A DNA stretch of 52,298 bases from CANQDT01 sp051878935 (GTDB lineage: Bacteria > Bacillota > Clostridia > Lachnospirales > Lachnospiraceae): NCBI GenBank assembly GCA_051878935.1, contig JBJELB010000043.1, positions 1 through 52,298 of the forward strand. The letters run 5' to 3'. Below the pieces are notes generated by a model. That model was not told the DNA's origin and did not search any database. It saw nothing but the letters and a program-made list of their open reading frames with translations. Of this stretch, positions 16,948 through 25,569 are shown piece by piece. The translations under genes and the position numbers were made by a program. Numbering within the stretch: the stretch's first letter is position 1; each line of letters starts with the position of its first letter.

Positions 16948-18417
16948 CTATGCAAATGGATTCTCTGTCGGATATGGTACATGCTTCGGCTGGTTATAAC
17001 CCAGATCAGTAACACCCAAATATTTGAATACTTCAAAGATTTGTTTTCCATAGTGACCAAATGCTACAGCACCATGATGAGGATAGTTCTTCTGGATCAA
17101 TACATGGCGGTAGAAACGTCCCATCTCCGGAATAGCGAATACTCCGATCGCACCAAAGCTCTTTGTAGCAACCGGTAATACTTCCCCTTCTGCCACATAA
17201 GCGGTCAATCTGGCATCAGCAGAGCTCTGTAAACGGAAGAATGTAATCTTGCCGGGAGCAATGTCGCCTTCCAAAGTTCCGAGAGTATATTCCTCCGGAA
17301 GTGTTCTTGCCATAATCTTCTGGTTTCTCATTTCGCAGAAGCTTAATTTGTTTGATGCGGTATTTCCACAGTGGAATCCCATGAAAGTATCCTTTAAGGT
17401 GTAGTCATATTTACCTTTGATGCTTTCTTCATACATATCTGCAGGTACCGAGTTGTTGATATCCAGCAAAGTAACAACATCTTCCGAGATGCATGTTCCG
17501 ATGTACTCGCTCAATGCACCGTAGATATCTACTTCACAGGAAACCGGGATACCACGTGCTGTTAAACGGCTGTTTACATAACATGGTACGAATTTGAATT
17601 GTGTCTGGAAAGAAGGCCAGCATTTGTTTGCGAATACCACGAATTCCCTGGAGCCTTTGTGTGCTTCCATCCAGTCAAGTAATGTCAATTCATACTGGGC
17701 TAATTTTGGAAGAACTGCAGGCATCTTGTTACCGGTACCCAATTCTTTTTCCATATCAGCAACAACGTCAGCGATACGAGGATCTCCTTCATGCTCGTTA
17801 AATGCTGCAAATAAATCCAGTTCGGAGTTTTCTTCAATCTCAACACCTAAATTGTATAACTGTTTAATTGGTGCATTACATGCCAAGAAATCCTGTGGAC
17901 GAGGTCCGAAGGAAATGATTTTTAAATTGCGAAGACCAATGACCGCACGGGCGATTGGTACAAATTCTTCCATCATGTCAGCAACTTCGGATGGTGTGCC
18001 AACCGGATATTCCGGAATATAGGCTTTGATATTGCGAAGTGCCAGGTTATAGCTGGCATTTAACATACCACAATAAGCGTCTCCACGACCATCCAATAAA
18101 TTGTCACCACTTTCTTCTGCGGCAGCGACAAACATAACAGGACCACCAAATTCTTTTGCCAACAATGTCTCGGAAGATTCCGGTCCAAAGTTGCCAAGAT
18201 AAACCACTAAAGCATTCACACCGGCAGCCTTTACTTCTGCTAATGCCTGTCTCATATGTACTTCATTTTCAATGGTTGTAGGACATTCATAAATGTCTAA
18301 TCCTTTTGCTTGATAAGCAGCAACGACTGCTTTCCTGCGGCTTTCTGACAGTGACATTGGAAAACAGTCACGGCTTACCGCTACGATTCCGAGTTTGCAT
18401 ACTGGAATGTTATTCAT
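16948..18417 (-). CDS. L-fucose/L-arabinose isomerase family protein
   Basis: The 489-residue product fits the fucose/arabinose isomerase-like fold. It has an N-terminal sugar-binding sub-domain with G-I-V-A-V-S-R-D, a VVYLGNFGPE segment, and C-terminal acidic residues that usually bind a divalent metal (region FMGFHCGNT). These enzymes interconvert aldoses and ketoses in the cytoplasm. The exact sugar cannot be read from sequence. The start is ATG at 18415-18417 after gggagga; the 18 codons upstream lack a ribosome site. It stands alone next to the solute-binding lipoprotein gene, so both may serve the same sugar, which is inference only. Confidence 0.75.
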   Translation of the reverse strand: MNNIPVCKLGIVAVSRDCFPMSLSESRRKAVVAAYQAKGLDIYECPTTIENEVHMRQALAEVKAAGVNALVVYLGNFGPESSETLLAKEFGGPVMFVAAAEESGDNLLDGRGDAYCGMLNASYNLALRNIKAYIPEYPVGTPSEVADMMEEFVPIARAVIGLRNLKIISFGPRPQDFLACNAPIKQLYNLGVEIEENSELDLFAAFNEHEGDPRIADVVADMEKELGTGNKMPAVLPKLAQYELTLLDWMEAHKGSREFVVFANKCWPSFQTQFKFVPCYVNSRLTARGIPVSCEVDIYGALSEYIGTCISEDVVTLLDINNSVPADMYEESIKGKYDYTLKDTFMGFHCGNTASNKLSFCEMRNQKIMARTLPEEYTLGTLEGDIAPGKITFFRLQSSADARLTAYVAEGEVLPVATKSFGAIGVFAIPEMGRFYRHVLIQKNYPHHGAVAFGHYGKQIFEVFKYLGVTDLGYNQPKHVPYPTENPFA

Positions 18418-18561
18418 GGTATTATCCTCCCTTTTCTTTTTTTGTAAAACTTGATAAGATAATAGTAGCATTTTTTGAGAGAAATAGGAATCCCTAATTT
18501 AGTGACTTATATTCTTATTTTGTGTCAGTATTTGTGTATGTTCGTTATGAGGAGGAAGCAT

Positions 18562-20967
18562 ATGGTACGATTTAGAAATCAGAATTTCAGAATATCGGTC
18601 CGCCAACTGGTGGAATTTCTTCTTCGTTCCGGAGACATTACGGGCAGCGGTCAGCTGAGAAAAACGGATGCGATGGAAGCAGGCAGTAAGATTCATCGGA
18701 AAATACAAAAGCGTGGCGGGAGCTTTTATCGGGCAGAAGTGTCACTGAAAAAGGATTATGAATATGAAAACTATACATTGTCAATCGAAGGCAGGGCAGA
18801 CGGAGTTTTGTCAAAGCCCGGAGAAGTGACGGTGATCGATGAGATTAAAGGTATGTATCAGGACCCTGATTATCTGGAGAAACCCGTTTTGGTACATTTG
18901 GCGCAGGCAAAGTGTTATGCCTATCTCTATGCATGCGAGCACGGTGAGTCATCTATGAGAGTCCGTATGACGTATTGTCAGCTGGAAACGGAGCATATCC
19001 GTTATTTTGAAGAAGAGTTTTCTTTTGCCTCTTTAGAGGTTTGGTTTGAGGACTTGATTGCGGAATATAAGGTCTGGTGCGACTGGGTCTTTGAAAGCAG
19101 GGAGAAACGCAATCGGTCGATTGAAATGCTGGAGTTCCCGTTTGCATACCGGCCGGGACAGAAAAAACTCACCGCAGCCGTGTATCAATCCATCAAAAAA
19201 GGAGAAGTATTATATGCCATGGCTCCTACCGGAGTAGGGAAAACGATCTCAACGCTGTTTCCGGCTATCAAAGCAATGGGCCGGGGAATGGCTGAAAAGA
19301 CTTTTTATTTAACAGCGAAAACGATCACTCGTACGGTTGCAGAGAATACAATGAGTATTTTGCGTCATAACGGGTTGTTGCTTTCTTCGATTGTTCTGAC
19401 AGCAAAGGAAAAGATCTGTATCCTTGACCGTAAAACTCTGACAGAGCCCCAACCGGTCTGTCAACCGTCGGAATGTCCTTATGCTATCGGACATTATGAT
19501 CGTGTCAATGAAGCCTTATATGACCTGATTACAGAACAAACCTGTGTAAACCGTGAAGTCATAATGGATTATGCAAAACGGTATCAGGTGTGCCCATACG
19601 AATTAGGCTTGGATGCGAGTAGTTTTGTCGATATGGTAATATGCGATTATAATTATGCCTTTGATCCCAATGTGTATCTGAAACGATATTTTGGGGAAAC
19701 TGTAAAAGGAGAATATATATTTTTGGTAGATGAAGCGCACAATCTGGTAGAGAGAGCAAGGGGTATGTTTAGCGCACAGATTTCTTTGAGTGACATCTGC
19801 AATATGAAGAAACGATTTGCGGGTAAAAATCGAAAAGTTGCTTTTCGTTTGGAGAAATGCCGTCAGATACTGGAAAGCATGGGAGGACGTGAGGGAACCT
19901 ATCAATTACATTCGGATATTACTTCTTTGGTAGTATCCTGCTTATCTTTACAGTCGAAACTGGAAGAATATTTAGAAGAGCATGAGAACTCATCGGAAAG
20001 CAATATCAATACAGTGTTGGAGTTTTATTTTGAACTGCGTCATTTTCTTAATATGTATGAGAATGTGGAAGACGGGTATGAGATATATTCAGAACAAATA
20101 CTTAGGGATACGGTTGTAAATTTATTTTGCATAAATCCGTCCGGTGTGTTAAAACAGGGATTAGAAAAGAGTCGTAGTACGATTTTCTTTTCAGCAACGC
20201 TATTACCAATACAGTATTATAAAACACTTCTGACGAATCGTGGAGAAGATATGGCTGTTTATATCGATTCTCCTTTTCGGAGAGAACACCGCTATTTAGG
20301 GATTGCACAGGATGTAAGCAGTAAGTATACGAGACGCTGCCGCATGGAGTATCAAAAGATCGTCCATTATCTGGATCAGATTATGGATAGCCGCACAGGA
20401 AATTATTTTATTTTTTTTCCATCCTATCAAATGATGGAAGAAGTTTTTACTTTATGCCAAGAGCTGGGACTTGATATAAAAGCAAGACTGATTATGCAGC
20501 AGCCGCATTGGACCGAGCAGCAGAGGGAGGAGTTCCTGGAAGAATTTCGGATGGAACAAAAGAAAACGCTCATTGGATTTGGAGTATTAGGCGGGATTTT
20601 TTCTGAAGGAATTGATTTGCAGGAAGAGTATTTGATTGGTTGTATGATTGTAGGGACGGGTCTCCCGATGGTTTGCAATGAGCGCGAGATATTAAAAGCA
20701 TATTTTGATAAACAGGGTTATTCCGGATTTGACTATGCGTATCGATTTCCAGGCATGAATAAGGTGCTTCAGGCAGCAGGCCGTGTCATACGGACTGAGC
20801 GCGACCGCGGAGTGATTCTGTTACTGGATGAGCGCTTCCTGCAGAAGGATTATGCGGGATTGTTTCCAAGAGAATGGGACTCGTATCAAATCGTAAACCG
20901 GAACAATGTTGGAGAGGCGTTACGTGAATTTTGGAAGAAAGGTGGATGTGAGTTTGAGAAAGGATAG
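18562..20967 (+). CDS. Fusion of a PD-(D/E)XK nuclease domain and a Rad3/XPD-DinG-type helicase
   Basis: The 801-residue protein begins with a Cas4/RecB-like nuclease region (about 10-140): ...EGRADGV with D80, then VIDEIKG with D93/E94 and K96. A superfamily 2 DEAD_2 helicase follows: Walker A APTGVGKT (221-228), Walker B DEAH at 390-393, and a late motif QAAGRVIRTERDRG. Between Walker A and DEAH, cysteines C286, C300, C305 and C326 or C344 are placed as expected for a 4Fe-4S cluster of the XPD/DinG group. The start is ATG 18562 behind gaggagga; 29 upstream codons are rejected. It likely unwinds and trims DNA in repair. It overlaps the patatin gene by 20 bases. Confidence 0.85.
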   Translation: MVRFRNQNFRISVRQLVEFLLRSGDITGSGQLRKTDAMEAGSKIHRKIQKRGGSFYRAEVSLKKDYEYENYTLSIEGRADGVLSKPGEVTVIDEIKGMYQDPDYLEKPVLVHLAQAKCYAYLYACEHGESSMRVRMTYCQLETEHIRYFEEEFSFASLEVWFEDLIAEYKVWCDWVFESREKRNRSIEMLEFPFAYRPGQKKLTAAVYQSIKKGEVLYAMAPTGVGKTISTLFPAIKAMGRGMAEKTFYLTAKTITRTVAENTMSILRHNGLLLSSIVLTAKEKICILDRKTLTEPQPVCQPSECPYAIGHYDRVNEALYDLITEQTCVNREVIMDYAKRYQVCPYELGLDASSFVDMVICDYNYAFDPNVYLKRYFGETVKGEYIFLVDEAHNLVERARGMFSAQISLSDICNMKKRFAGKNRKVAFRLEKCRQILESMGGREGTYQLHSDITSLVVSCLSLQSKLEEYLEEHENSSESNINTVLEFYFELRHFLNMYENVEDGYEIYSEQILRDTVVNLFCINPSGVLKQGLEKSRSTIFFSATLLPIQYYKTLLTNRGEDMAVYIDSPFRREHRYLGIAQDVSSKYTRRCRMEYQKIVHYLDQIMDSRTGNYFIFFPSYQMMEEVFTLCQELGLDIKARLIMQQPHWTEQQREEFLEEFRMEQKKTLIGFGVLGGIFSEGIDLQEEYLIGCMIVGTGLPMVCNEREILKAYFDKQGYSGFDYAYRFPGMNKVLQAAGRVIRTERDRGVILLLDERFLQKDYAGLFPREWDSYQIVNRNNVGEALREFWKKGGCEFEKG

Positions 20968-21805
20968 TGGACTAATATTAGAAGGCGGTGCCAGCCGTGG
21001 CGTATTCACAGCAGGGGCGCTTGATTATTTAATGGAACAGGATTGTTATTTCCCATATGTTGTGGGAGTGTCAGCAGGCTCTTGTAACGCGATTGACTAT
21101 GTGTCAAAACAGATTGGCAGAACCAGAGACTGTATGATTGCAAAAGAAAAACCGGATAAATATGAAACATTAAAGCGTGTGGTAAGAACAAAATGCTTAT
21201 TTGATATGGATGCCTTATTTGACGAATATCCGAAAAAGACATACCCGTTTGATTTTAAGACGTATCAAAATTCAAAACAGACTTGCGAAATCGTTGTGAC
21301 CAACTGCCGGACCGGACGGGCGGAGTATATGGAAGAGAAACAGGATTTTGACCGTCTGCTGCAAATCTGCCGTGCATCCTGCAGCATTCCGGTATTTTCA
21401 CCCATGGTAGACCTTGATGGTATTCCTTATCTGGATGGAGGTCTTGCTGATTCTGTTCCGATTATTCACAGTATAAAGAGAGGCGTAAAACGAAATGTTG
21501 TGATATTAACAAGAAATTCCGGATATCGAAAGAAAATCAAGCGCAGTACGGCACTTCTGTATCATAAGAAATATAAAGAGTATCCGAAGCTGATACAGAC
21601 GATGTATTATCGTGCAATTCGTTATAATCATACGTATGATTACCTGGATAAGCTGGAAAAAGAGGGAAAAGTATTCATCCTCCGTCCCGATATTCCGGAA
21701 GTATCGAGAACCGAAACGGATTATGATACGCTGATGACATTTTATCAGCATGGATATGATTCGATGAAGAAACGGTATGATGAAATGAGAAAATTTATTG
21801 AGTAA
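20948..21805 (+). CDS. Patatin-like phospholipase
   Basis: The 285-residue cytoplasmic serine lipase has the full patatin signature: the oxyanion loop EGGASRG near the start, nucleophile S42 in GVSAGS, and the catalytic aspartate D163 in LDGGLADS. Bacterial members hydrolyse acyl chains from phospholipids or lysophospholipids. GTG 20948 after gaaagg is preferred, since relatives begin a few residues before the glycine-rich loop. ATG 20906 is possible but lengthens the overlap with the helicase gene to 62 bases. The palindromic element begins at its stop codon. Confidence 0.88.
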   Translation: MSLRKDSGLILEGGASRGVFTAGALDYLMEQDCYFPYVVGVSAGSCNAIDYVSKQIGRTRDCMIAKEKPDKYETLKRVVRTKCLFDMDALFDEYPKKTYPFDFKTYQNSKQTCEIVVTNCRTGRAEYMEEKQDFDRLLQICRASCSIPVFSPMVDLDGIPYLDGGLADSVPIIHSIKRGVKRNVVILTRNSGYRKKIKRSTALLYHKKYKEYPKLIQTMYYRAIRYNHTYDYLDKLEKEGKVFILRPDIPEVSRTETDYDTLMTFYQHGYDSMKKRYDEMRKFIE

Positions 21806-22214
21806 ATATGTCGTTTGCCCCGGTGGGTTGCCGCTGACGGCGCTGTGTATCTGTTTTTTCTTGCACCGTTTTCCGGTTTAAGAAAGACAAGGCACTCCAC
21901 GTCCATCACACCTTATTACGCGTCTTATGAGCCAACTTGTCAAGCAGCAGTGTTTCATGTATCCTTTTGGGGGCGTTTGAAAACGTCGGTGTTTAGCTCC
22001 TGTATTTTAGGAGCTTACGCACCGTTACGTTTGAAATCGTGCGAAAGCTTCCCCCAAAAAGATACTGAAATCACTAGCGGTTGACTCAAACAACTCAATG
22101 GCGCGTTTCGTGACGTCCATGGGAGTGCCTGTCTTTCTAAAAAACGGGGTGTCAGCGAAAAAACAGATACACAGCGCCGTCAGCGGCAATCCACCGGGGC
22201 AAACGGCGTATTTA
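21803..22214 (+). repeat. Long palindromic structured element, copy 1
   Basis: The whole 412-base stretch folds on itself. The outer stem pairs 21803-21860 with 22157-22214, 58 bp with no bulge or mismatch (three G-U). Inside, AGAAAGACA (from 21881) pairs with TGTCTTTCT (ending 22138). GCGTC (21920-21924) with GAG (21929-21931) pairs with CTC and GGCGC near 22095-22104. GTCAA and AGTG pair with TTGAC and CACT. TTTCATGTATCC...GGGGG (21953-21973) pairs with CCCCC...GATACTGAAA (22051-22070). The apex has a hairpin CGGTG/CACCG over AGCTCC/GGAGCT, flanked by two GTTTGAAA motifs. It fills the gap between convergent genes from stop codon to stop codon. Open frames inside lack ribosome sites and I do not call them. 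Confidence 0.9.
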
Positions 22215-23240
22215 GATTCTATCTGCTATATCGTATAACAACTGTTCTGATTTATCCCATCCGAGACAAGGGTCAGTAATGGATTTACCATAACAACCGG
22301 CACCGATTGCCTGGGCACCGTCTTCTATGTAGCTTTCAATCATAACTCCTTTTACCAGGTCGCGTATTTCCGGTGACAGACTGCGTGAATGAAGGACTTC
22401 CTTCACGATACGAGGCTGCTGATCCCACTGTTTGCCGGAGTTGGAGTGGTTTGCATCAACGATACATGCCGGATTCTGCAATTCAAATTTCTGATACAGG
22501 TCGATAACACGGATTAAATCTTCATAATGATAATTCGGTAAAGCTTGTCCATGTTTATTCACAGAACCACGAAGAATGGTATGTGTCAATGGGTTGCCGG
22601 ATGTATTTACTTCCCAGCCGGAATAGAGGAATGTATGTGGATGCTGACCGGCTGTTACAGAGTTCATCATAACATTGAAGTCACCGCCGGTTGGGTTTTT
22701 CATACCGACCGGTACATCCATACCGCTTACGGTTAAGCGGTGCTGCTGGTTTTCTACAGAACGGGCTCCAATTGCAACGTAGGACAGAATATCGTCCATG
22801 TACTGCCAGTTGCCCGGATAGAGCATCTCATCTGCAGCAGTAAAGCCGGTTTCACGAATCGCACGGATGTGCATCTTGCGGATTGCAAGCAAACCTTCCA
22901 GCATATCAGGTGCCTTTTCCGGATCCGGTTGATGGAACATTCCCTTATAACCATCGCCTGTGGTACGTGGTTTATTGGTATAGATACGAGGAATAATGAT
23001 TAATTTATCGGCTACCTTTTCCTGAACCTTTGTAAGGCGTGTCATATAATCCAATACAGCATCCTCGTTATCAGCGGAACATGGACCGATGATGACTAAA
23101 AATTTATCGGAAGCTCCTGTGATGACATCACGGATCGCAGCATCATTTTTCTTTTTAATCGCTATTAAATCATCCGTCATAGGCTGCCAGTTTTTAATCT
23201 CACCGGCGGACGGAATCGGTTTTACGAATTGTATACTCAT
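22212..23240 (-). CDS. 3-deoxy-7-phosphoheptulonate (DAHP) synthase, class I
   Basis: The 342-residue enzyme condenses phosphoenolpyruvate and erythrose-4-phosphate, the entry to aromatic amino acid synthesis. Class I AroF/G/H hallmarks are IIGPCSADN, KPRTTGDGYKGMF, GARSVENQQHR and VDANHSNSGKQ, with metal-binding Cys and His in the first and last. Length and motifs match feedback-regulated enterobacterial-type enzymes. Which amino acid regulates it cannot be told from sequence here. The start is supported by aaggag on the minus strand. It is transcribed divergently from rimM, and its stop codon forms the end of the copy 1 palindrome. Confidence 0.95.
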   Translation of the reverse strand: MSIQFVKPIPSAGEIKNWQPMTDDLIAIKKKNDAAIRDVITGASDKFLVIIGPCSADNEDAVLDYMTRLTKVQEKVADKLIIIPRIYTNKPRTTGDGYKGMFHQPDPEKAPDMLEGLLAIRKMHIRAIRETGFTAADEMLYPGNWQYMDDILSYVAIGARSVENQQHRLTVSGMDVPVGMKNPTGGDFNVMMNSVTAGQHPHTFLYSGWEVNTSGNPLTHTILRGSVNKHGQALPNYHYEDLIRVIDLYQKFELQNPACIVDANHSNSGKQWDQQPRIVKEVLHSRSLSPEIRDLVKGVMIESYIEDGAQAIGAGCYGKSITDPCLGWDKSEQLLYDIADRI

Positions 23241-23271
23241 GGTTTTCTTCTCCTTGTATTTGCAATACTCT

Positions 23272-23300
23272 TTGACTTTAAACGTTACTTATTATATAGT
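23272..23300 (+). promoter_or_regulatory. Predicted SigA promoter of rimM-trmD
   Basis: TTGACT (23272-23277), 17-base spacer, TATAGT (23295-23300), ahead of ribosome site aaaggagg (23309-23316). Confidence 0.7.
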
Positions 23301-23325
23301 ATTAGGACAAAGGAGGCAAGAGCGA

Positions 23326-23835
23326 ATGGAAAAATATTTACGGGTTGGTGTGATTACGGCTACACACGCATTAAAGGGAGAGGTCAAGGTTTTCCCCACA
23401 ACAGATGATGTAAATCGCTTTAAACAACTGAAACGCTGTATCTGGCAGAAAAATCATAAAACGGAAGAACTGGAAGTTGTATCTTGCCGGTTTTTTAAGA
23501 ATCAGGTGATTCTGAAGTTTAAAGGAATCGACCACATTAATGACGTTGAGCGGTATGTGAAAGGGGATTTACTGGTGTCGAGAGAGGATGCGGTTCCATG
23601 CGAAGAAGGCGAATACTATATTGCAGATTTAATTGGACTAAGCGTCATAACGGATGATGGAAAAGACTTAGGGCATATCATCGATGTATTGCAGACAGGA
23701 GCGAATGATGTCTATGTAGTAGAGCAGGATGGAAGAGAATTATTACTTCCGGTCATCAAGGATTGCATTTTAAATGTTGACTTAAAAGAATGTGTAGTAA
23801 CAGTTCATCTAATGAAAGGATTATTAGAGAAATGA
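23326..23835 (+). CDS. rimM: Ribosome maturation factor RimM
   Basis: The 169-residue protein aids assembly of the 30S subunit head domain. It has the N-terminal RimM beta-barrel (VGVITATHALKGEVKVFP, about 7-24) and the C-terminal PRC barrel (EYYIADLIGLSV, about 95-165, ending in LLPVIKDCILNVD). The start is ATG 23326 with aaaggagg nine bases upstream. Its TGA overlaps the ATG of trmD (ATGA), indicating translational coupling. rimM-trmD is a widely conserved pair, usually followed by rplS. Here rplS is 5.3 kb away, separated by the araC/GH30 insertion. Confidence 0.95.
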   Translation: MEKYLRVGVITATHALKGEVKVFPTTDDVNRFKQLKRCIWQKNHKTEELEVVSCRFFKNQVILKFKGIDHINDVERYVKGDLLVSREDAVPCEEGEYYIADLIGLSVITDDGKDLGHIIDVLQTGANDVYVVEQDGRELLLPVIKDCILNVDLKECVVTVHLMKGLLEK

Positions 23836-24569
23836 GATTTCATGTATTAACGTTATTTCCTGAGATGATCGAAGAAGGGATGAATACGAGTATCTTTGGG
23901 CGTGCAATGAAGGAAGGACACGTGGAACTGCATACAACAGATATTCGTGATTATGCGAATAACAAACATCAGAAAGTGGATGATTATCCGTATGGCGGTG
24001 GTGCCGGAATGCTGATGCAGCCGGAGCCGGTTTATCTGGCGTATGAAGCTGTAAAAGAACAAATCGGTTACCAGCCAAGAGTAGTTTATATGACACCGCA
24101 AGGTCGCGTCTTTCATCAGCAGCTGGCAAGAGAATTAGCACAGGAAAGAGATTTGGTGATTCTTTGTGGACATTATGAAGGAATTGACGAACGGGTATTA
24201 GAAGAGATTGTAACAGATTATGTGTCGATCGGTGATTACGTCCTGACCGGTGGAGAGTTACCTGCCATGGTAGTCATGGATACGATATCCCGTCTGGTTC
24301 CGGGCGTGTTGAGCAATGAAACTTCTGCAGAAACGGAGTCTCATGAGAACCATTTGCTTGAGTATCCCCAATATACGAGACCGGTCGAGTTTCATGGTAA
24401 GAAAGTACCGGAAGTATTATTGTCCGGACATCATGGCAAGGTGGATGAGTGGAGACGGGAGCAGTCGCTGAAACGTACGCTGGAGAGAAGACCGGATATG
24501 CTGGAAAAAGCAGAATTATCTGAGAAAGATATGCAAGTATTAAGAGAAAACGGTTATTGTGAATCATGA
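23832..24569 (+). CDS. trmD: tRNA (guanine-37-N1)-methyltransferase
   Basis: The 245-residue SPOUT methyltransferase makes m1G37 in tRNA, preventing frameshifts. The trefoil-knot SAM-binding motifs are clear: YGGGAGMLMQPEP, LCGHYEGIDERV, and IGDYVLTGGELPAMV, with the conserved aspartate region near the linker. It overlaps rimM by four bases. The final codons are part of the terminator stem, which is shared with the convergent AraC-type gene. Confidence 0.97.
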   Translation: MRFHVLTLFPEMIEEGMNTSIFGRAMKEGHVELHTTDIRDYANNKHQKVDDYPYGGGAGMLMQPEPVYLAYEAVKEQIGYQPRVVYMTPQGRVFHQQLARELAQERDLVILCGHYEGIDERVLEEIVTDYVSIGDYVLTGGELPAMVVMDTISRLVPGVLSNETSAETESHENHLLEYPQYTRPVEFHGKKVPEVLLSGHHGKVDEWRREQSLKRTLERRPDMLEKAELSEKDMQVLRENGYCES

Positions 24570-24588
24570 GCAATAACCGTTTTTTATT
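24547..24588. terminator. Bidirectional terminator overlapping the end of trmD
   Basis: AAAACGGTTATTG (24547-24559) pairs perfectly with CAATAACCGTTTT (24571-24583), followed by more T residues. The 5' arm lies within trmD codons. It also serves the AraC-type gene on the minus strand. Confidence 0.9.
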
Positions 24589-25372
24589 TCTCGTGATTTT
24601 TATGAAGCTTACGGTACTCCGCAGGTGAGATGCCTTCCCTTCTTTTAAAAAAGGCTGAAAAGTGCTGGGGGGAACGGAACCCGCAGGATTGTAAGATATA
24701 ATTGATAGGATATCCTGTTTTTAATAGTAGCTTTGCTTTCTCAAAGCGGTGGTTATATAAATCGTCCATAGGAGTGATGTTAAATGTTTTTTTATAAAGT
24801 GCATAATATTGAGAAATACTCATATTGGCACGTGCTGCCATACTTTTCGCGGTCCACATATGGCCTGTGCTTGATAATACGGTTTGTCTCGTCAGTTCGA
24901 GCGCTTCCCCTCTGCTTTGGTAGACTGTTCGATTCTCCTTACTATATAACTGCTCATAAATACACATTAAAATGGATTCCAGACATATGGAACAAGAGGT
25001 GTGAGACAATGGATGCTGCATCATCTGTTTGTATCGCATATTTAAAAATAACTCATCGATTTCCGTGATATTATCAAGGAGGATAGGAGTACGATATGGG
25101 ATTGATAATGATTCCATAAAGGTAGTATCTGCATCAAAAATAGCAAGCGTGTGAGTGAAATTTGTACCATACCCTTTGTTATGTTTTGGAACATGGGGTG
25201 GTACCAGATATAGACTATCCTTTGGTGCATCAATGAATTGATTATTGGGTCCCATAACTAGTATCTTAGTTTTGAAATGATGCAGATAGTAATGTTCGGA
25301 ACCGTTTGGATATGCTTTTTCCACTTGAGTTTCCAGCTTGGAATAGAATAGAGAATTATAATTAACAAACAT
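24584..25372 (-). CDS. AraC-family transcriptional regulator
   Basis: The 262-residue protein has a variable N-terminal sensor-like half, with a cupin-type pattern around H-x-x-P-K-H-N-K. Its C-terminal AraC double helix-turn-helix (about 160-258) is clear: SMAARANMSISQYYALYKK, then PINYILQSCGFRSPQHFSAFFKRREGISPAEYRK, the classic second-helix signature. The start is ATG at 25370-25372 after aaagga. It is transcribed divergently from the GH30 gene with a 197-base gap, so it is probably that gene's sugar-responsive activator (inference from arrangement). Confidence 0.92.
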   Translation of the reverse strand: MFVNYNSLFYSKLETQVEKAYPNGSEHYYLHHFKTKILVMGPNNQFIDAPKDSLYLVPPHVPKHNKGYGTNFTHTLAIFDADTTFMESLSIPYRTPILLDNITEIDELFLNMRYKQMMQHPLSHTSCSICLESILMCIYEQLYSKENRTVYQSRGEALELTRQTVLSSTGHMWTAKSMAARANMSISQYYALYKKTFNITPMDDLYNHRFEKAKLLLKTGYPINYILQSCGFRSPQHFSAFFKRREGISPAEYRKLHKNHEK

Positions 25373-25488
25373 CGTTTTTTCCTTTCCCATTTTTTATAGT
25401 ATAACATAAAACATACAGACAGACTAGGCAGTTGTTTAATTAATGTTCTTGATTTATTAATTTACATTCCGATAATATGACAAATTAA

Positions 25489-25517
25489 TTGAACCATAAC
25501 ATGCAACTTGATATAGT
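25489..25517 (+). promoter_or_regulatory. Predicted SigA promoter of the GH30 gene
   Basis: TTGAAC (25489-25494), 17-base spacer, TATAGT (25512-25517). The AT-rich stretch upstream to the divergent araC-type gene is the likely place for an AraC-type operator, but I see no clear direct repeat pair. Confidence 0.6.
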
Positions 25518-25569
25518 AAGTCTACCTGATAAAGACATTGTTGTTAAAATTAAAAAAGGGAGAGAGGAT

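Noticed and set aside
18475..18561. N-terminal extension of the nuclease-helicase
   Set aside because: The only good ribosome site (gaggagga) serves ATG 18562, and the extension is a hydrophobic run with no match to the family.
18948..21805. Helicase-patatin pair as a confirmed phage-defence system
   Set aside because: Both genes also occur as housekeeping genes and there is no other defence gene nearby, so it is kept only as a weak suggestion.
21815..22084. Open frame inside palindrome copy 1
   Set aside because: It has no ribosome site and lies in sequence constrained by base pairing. A similar frame in copy 2 (30479-30766) has the same problem.
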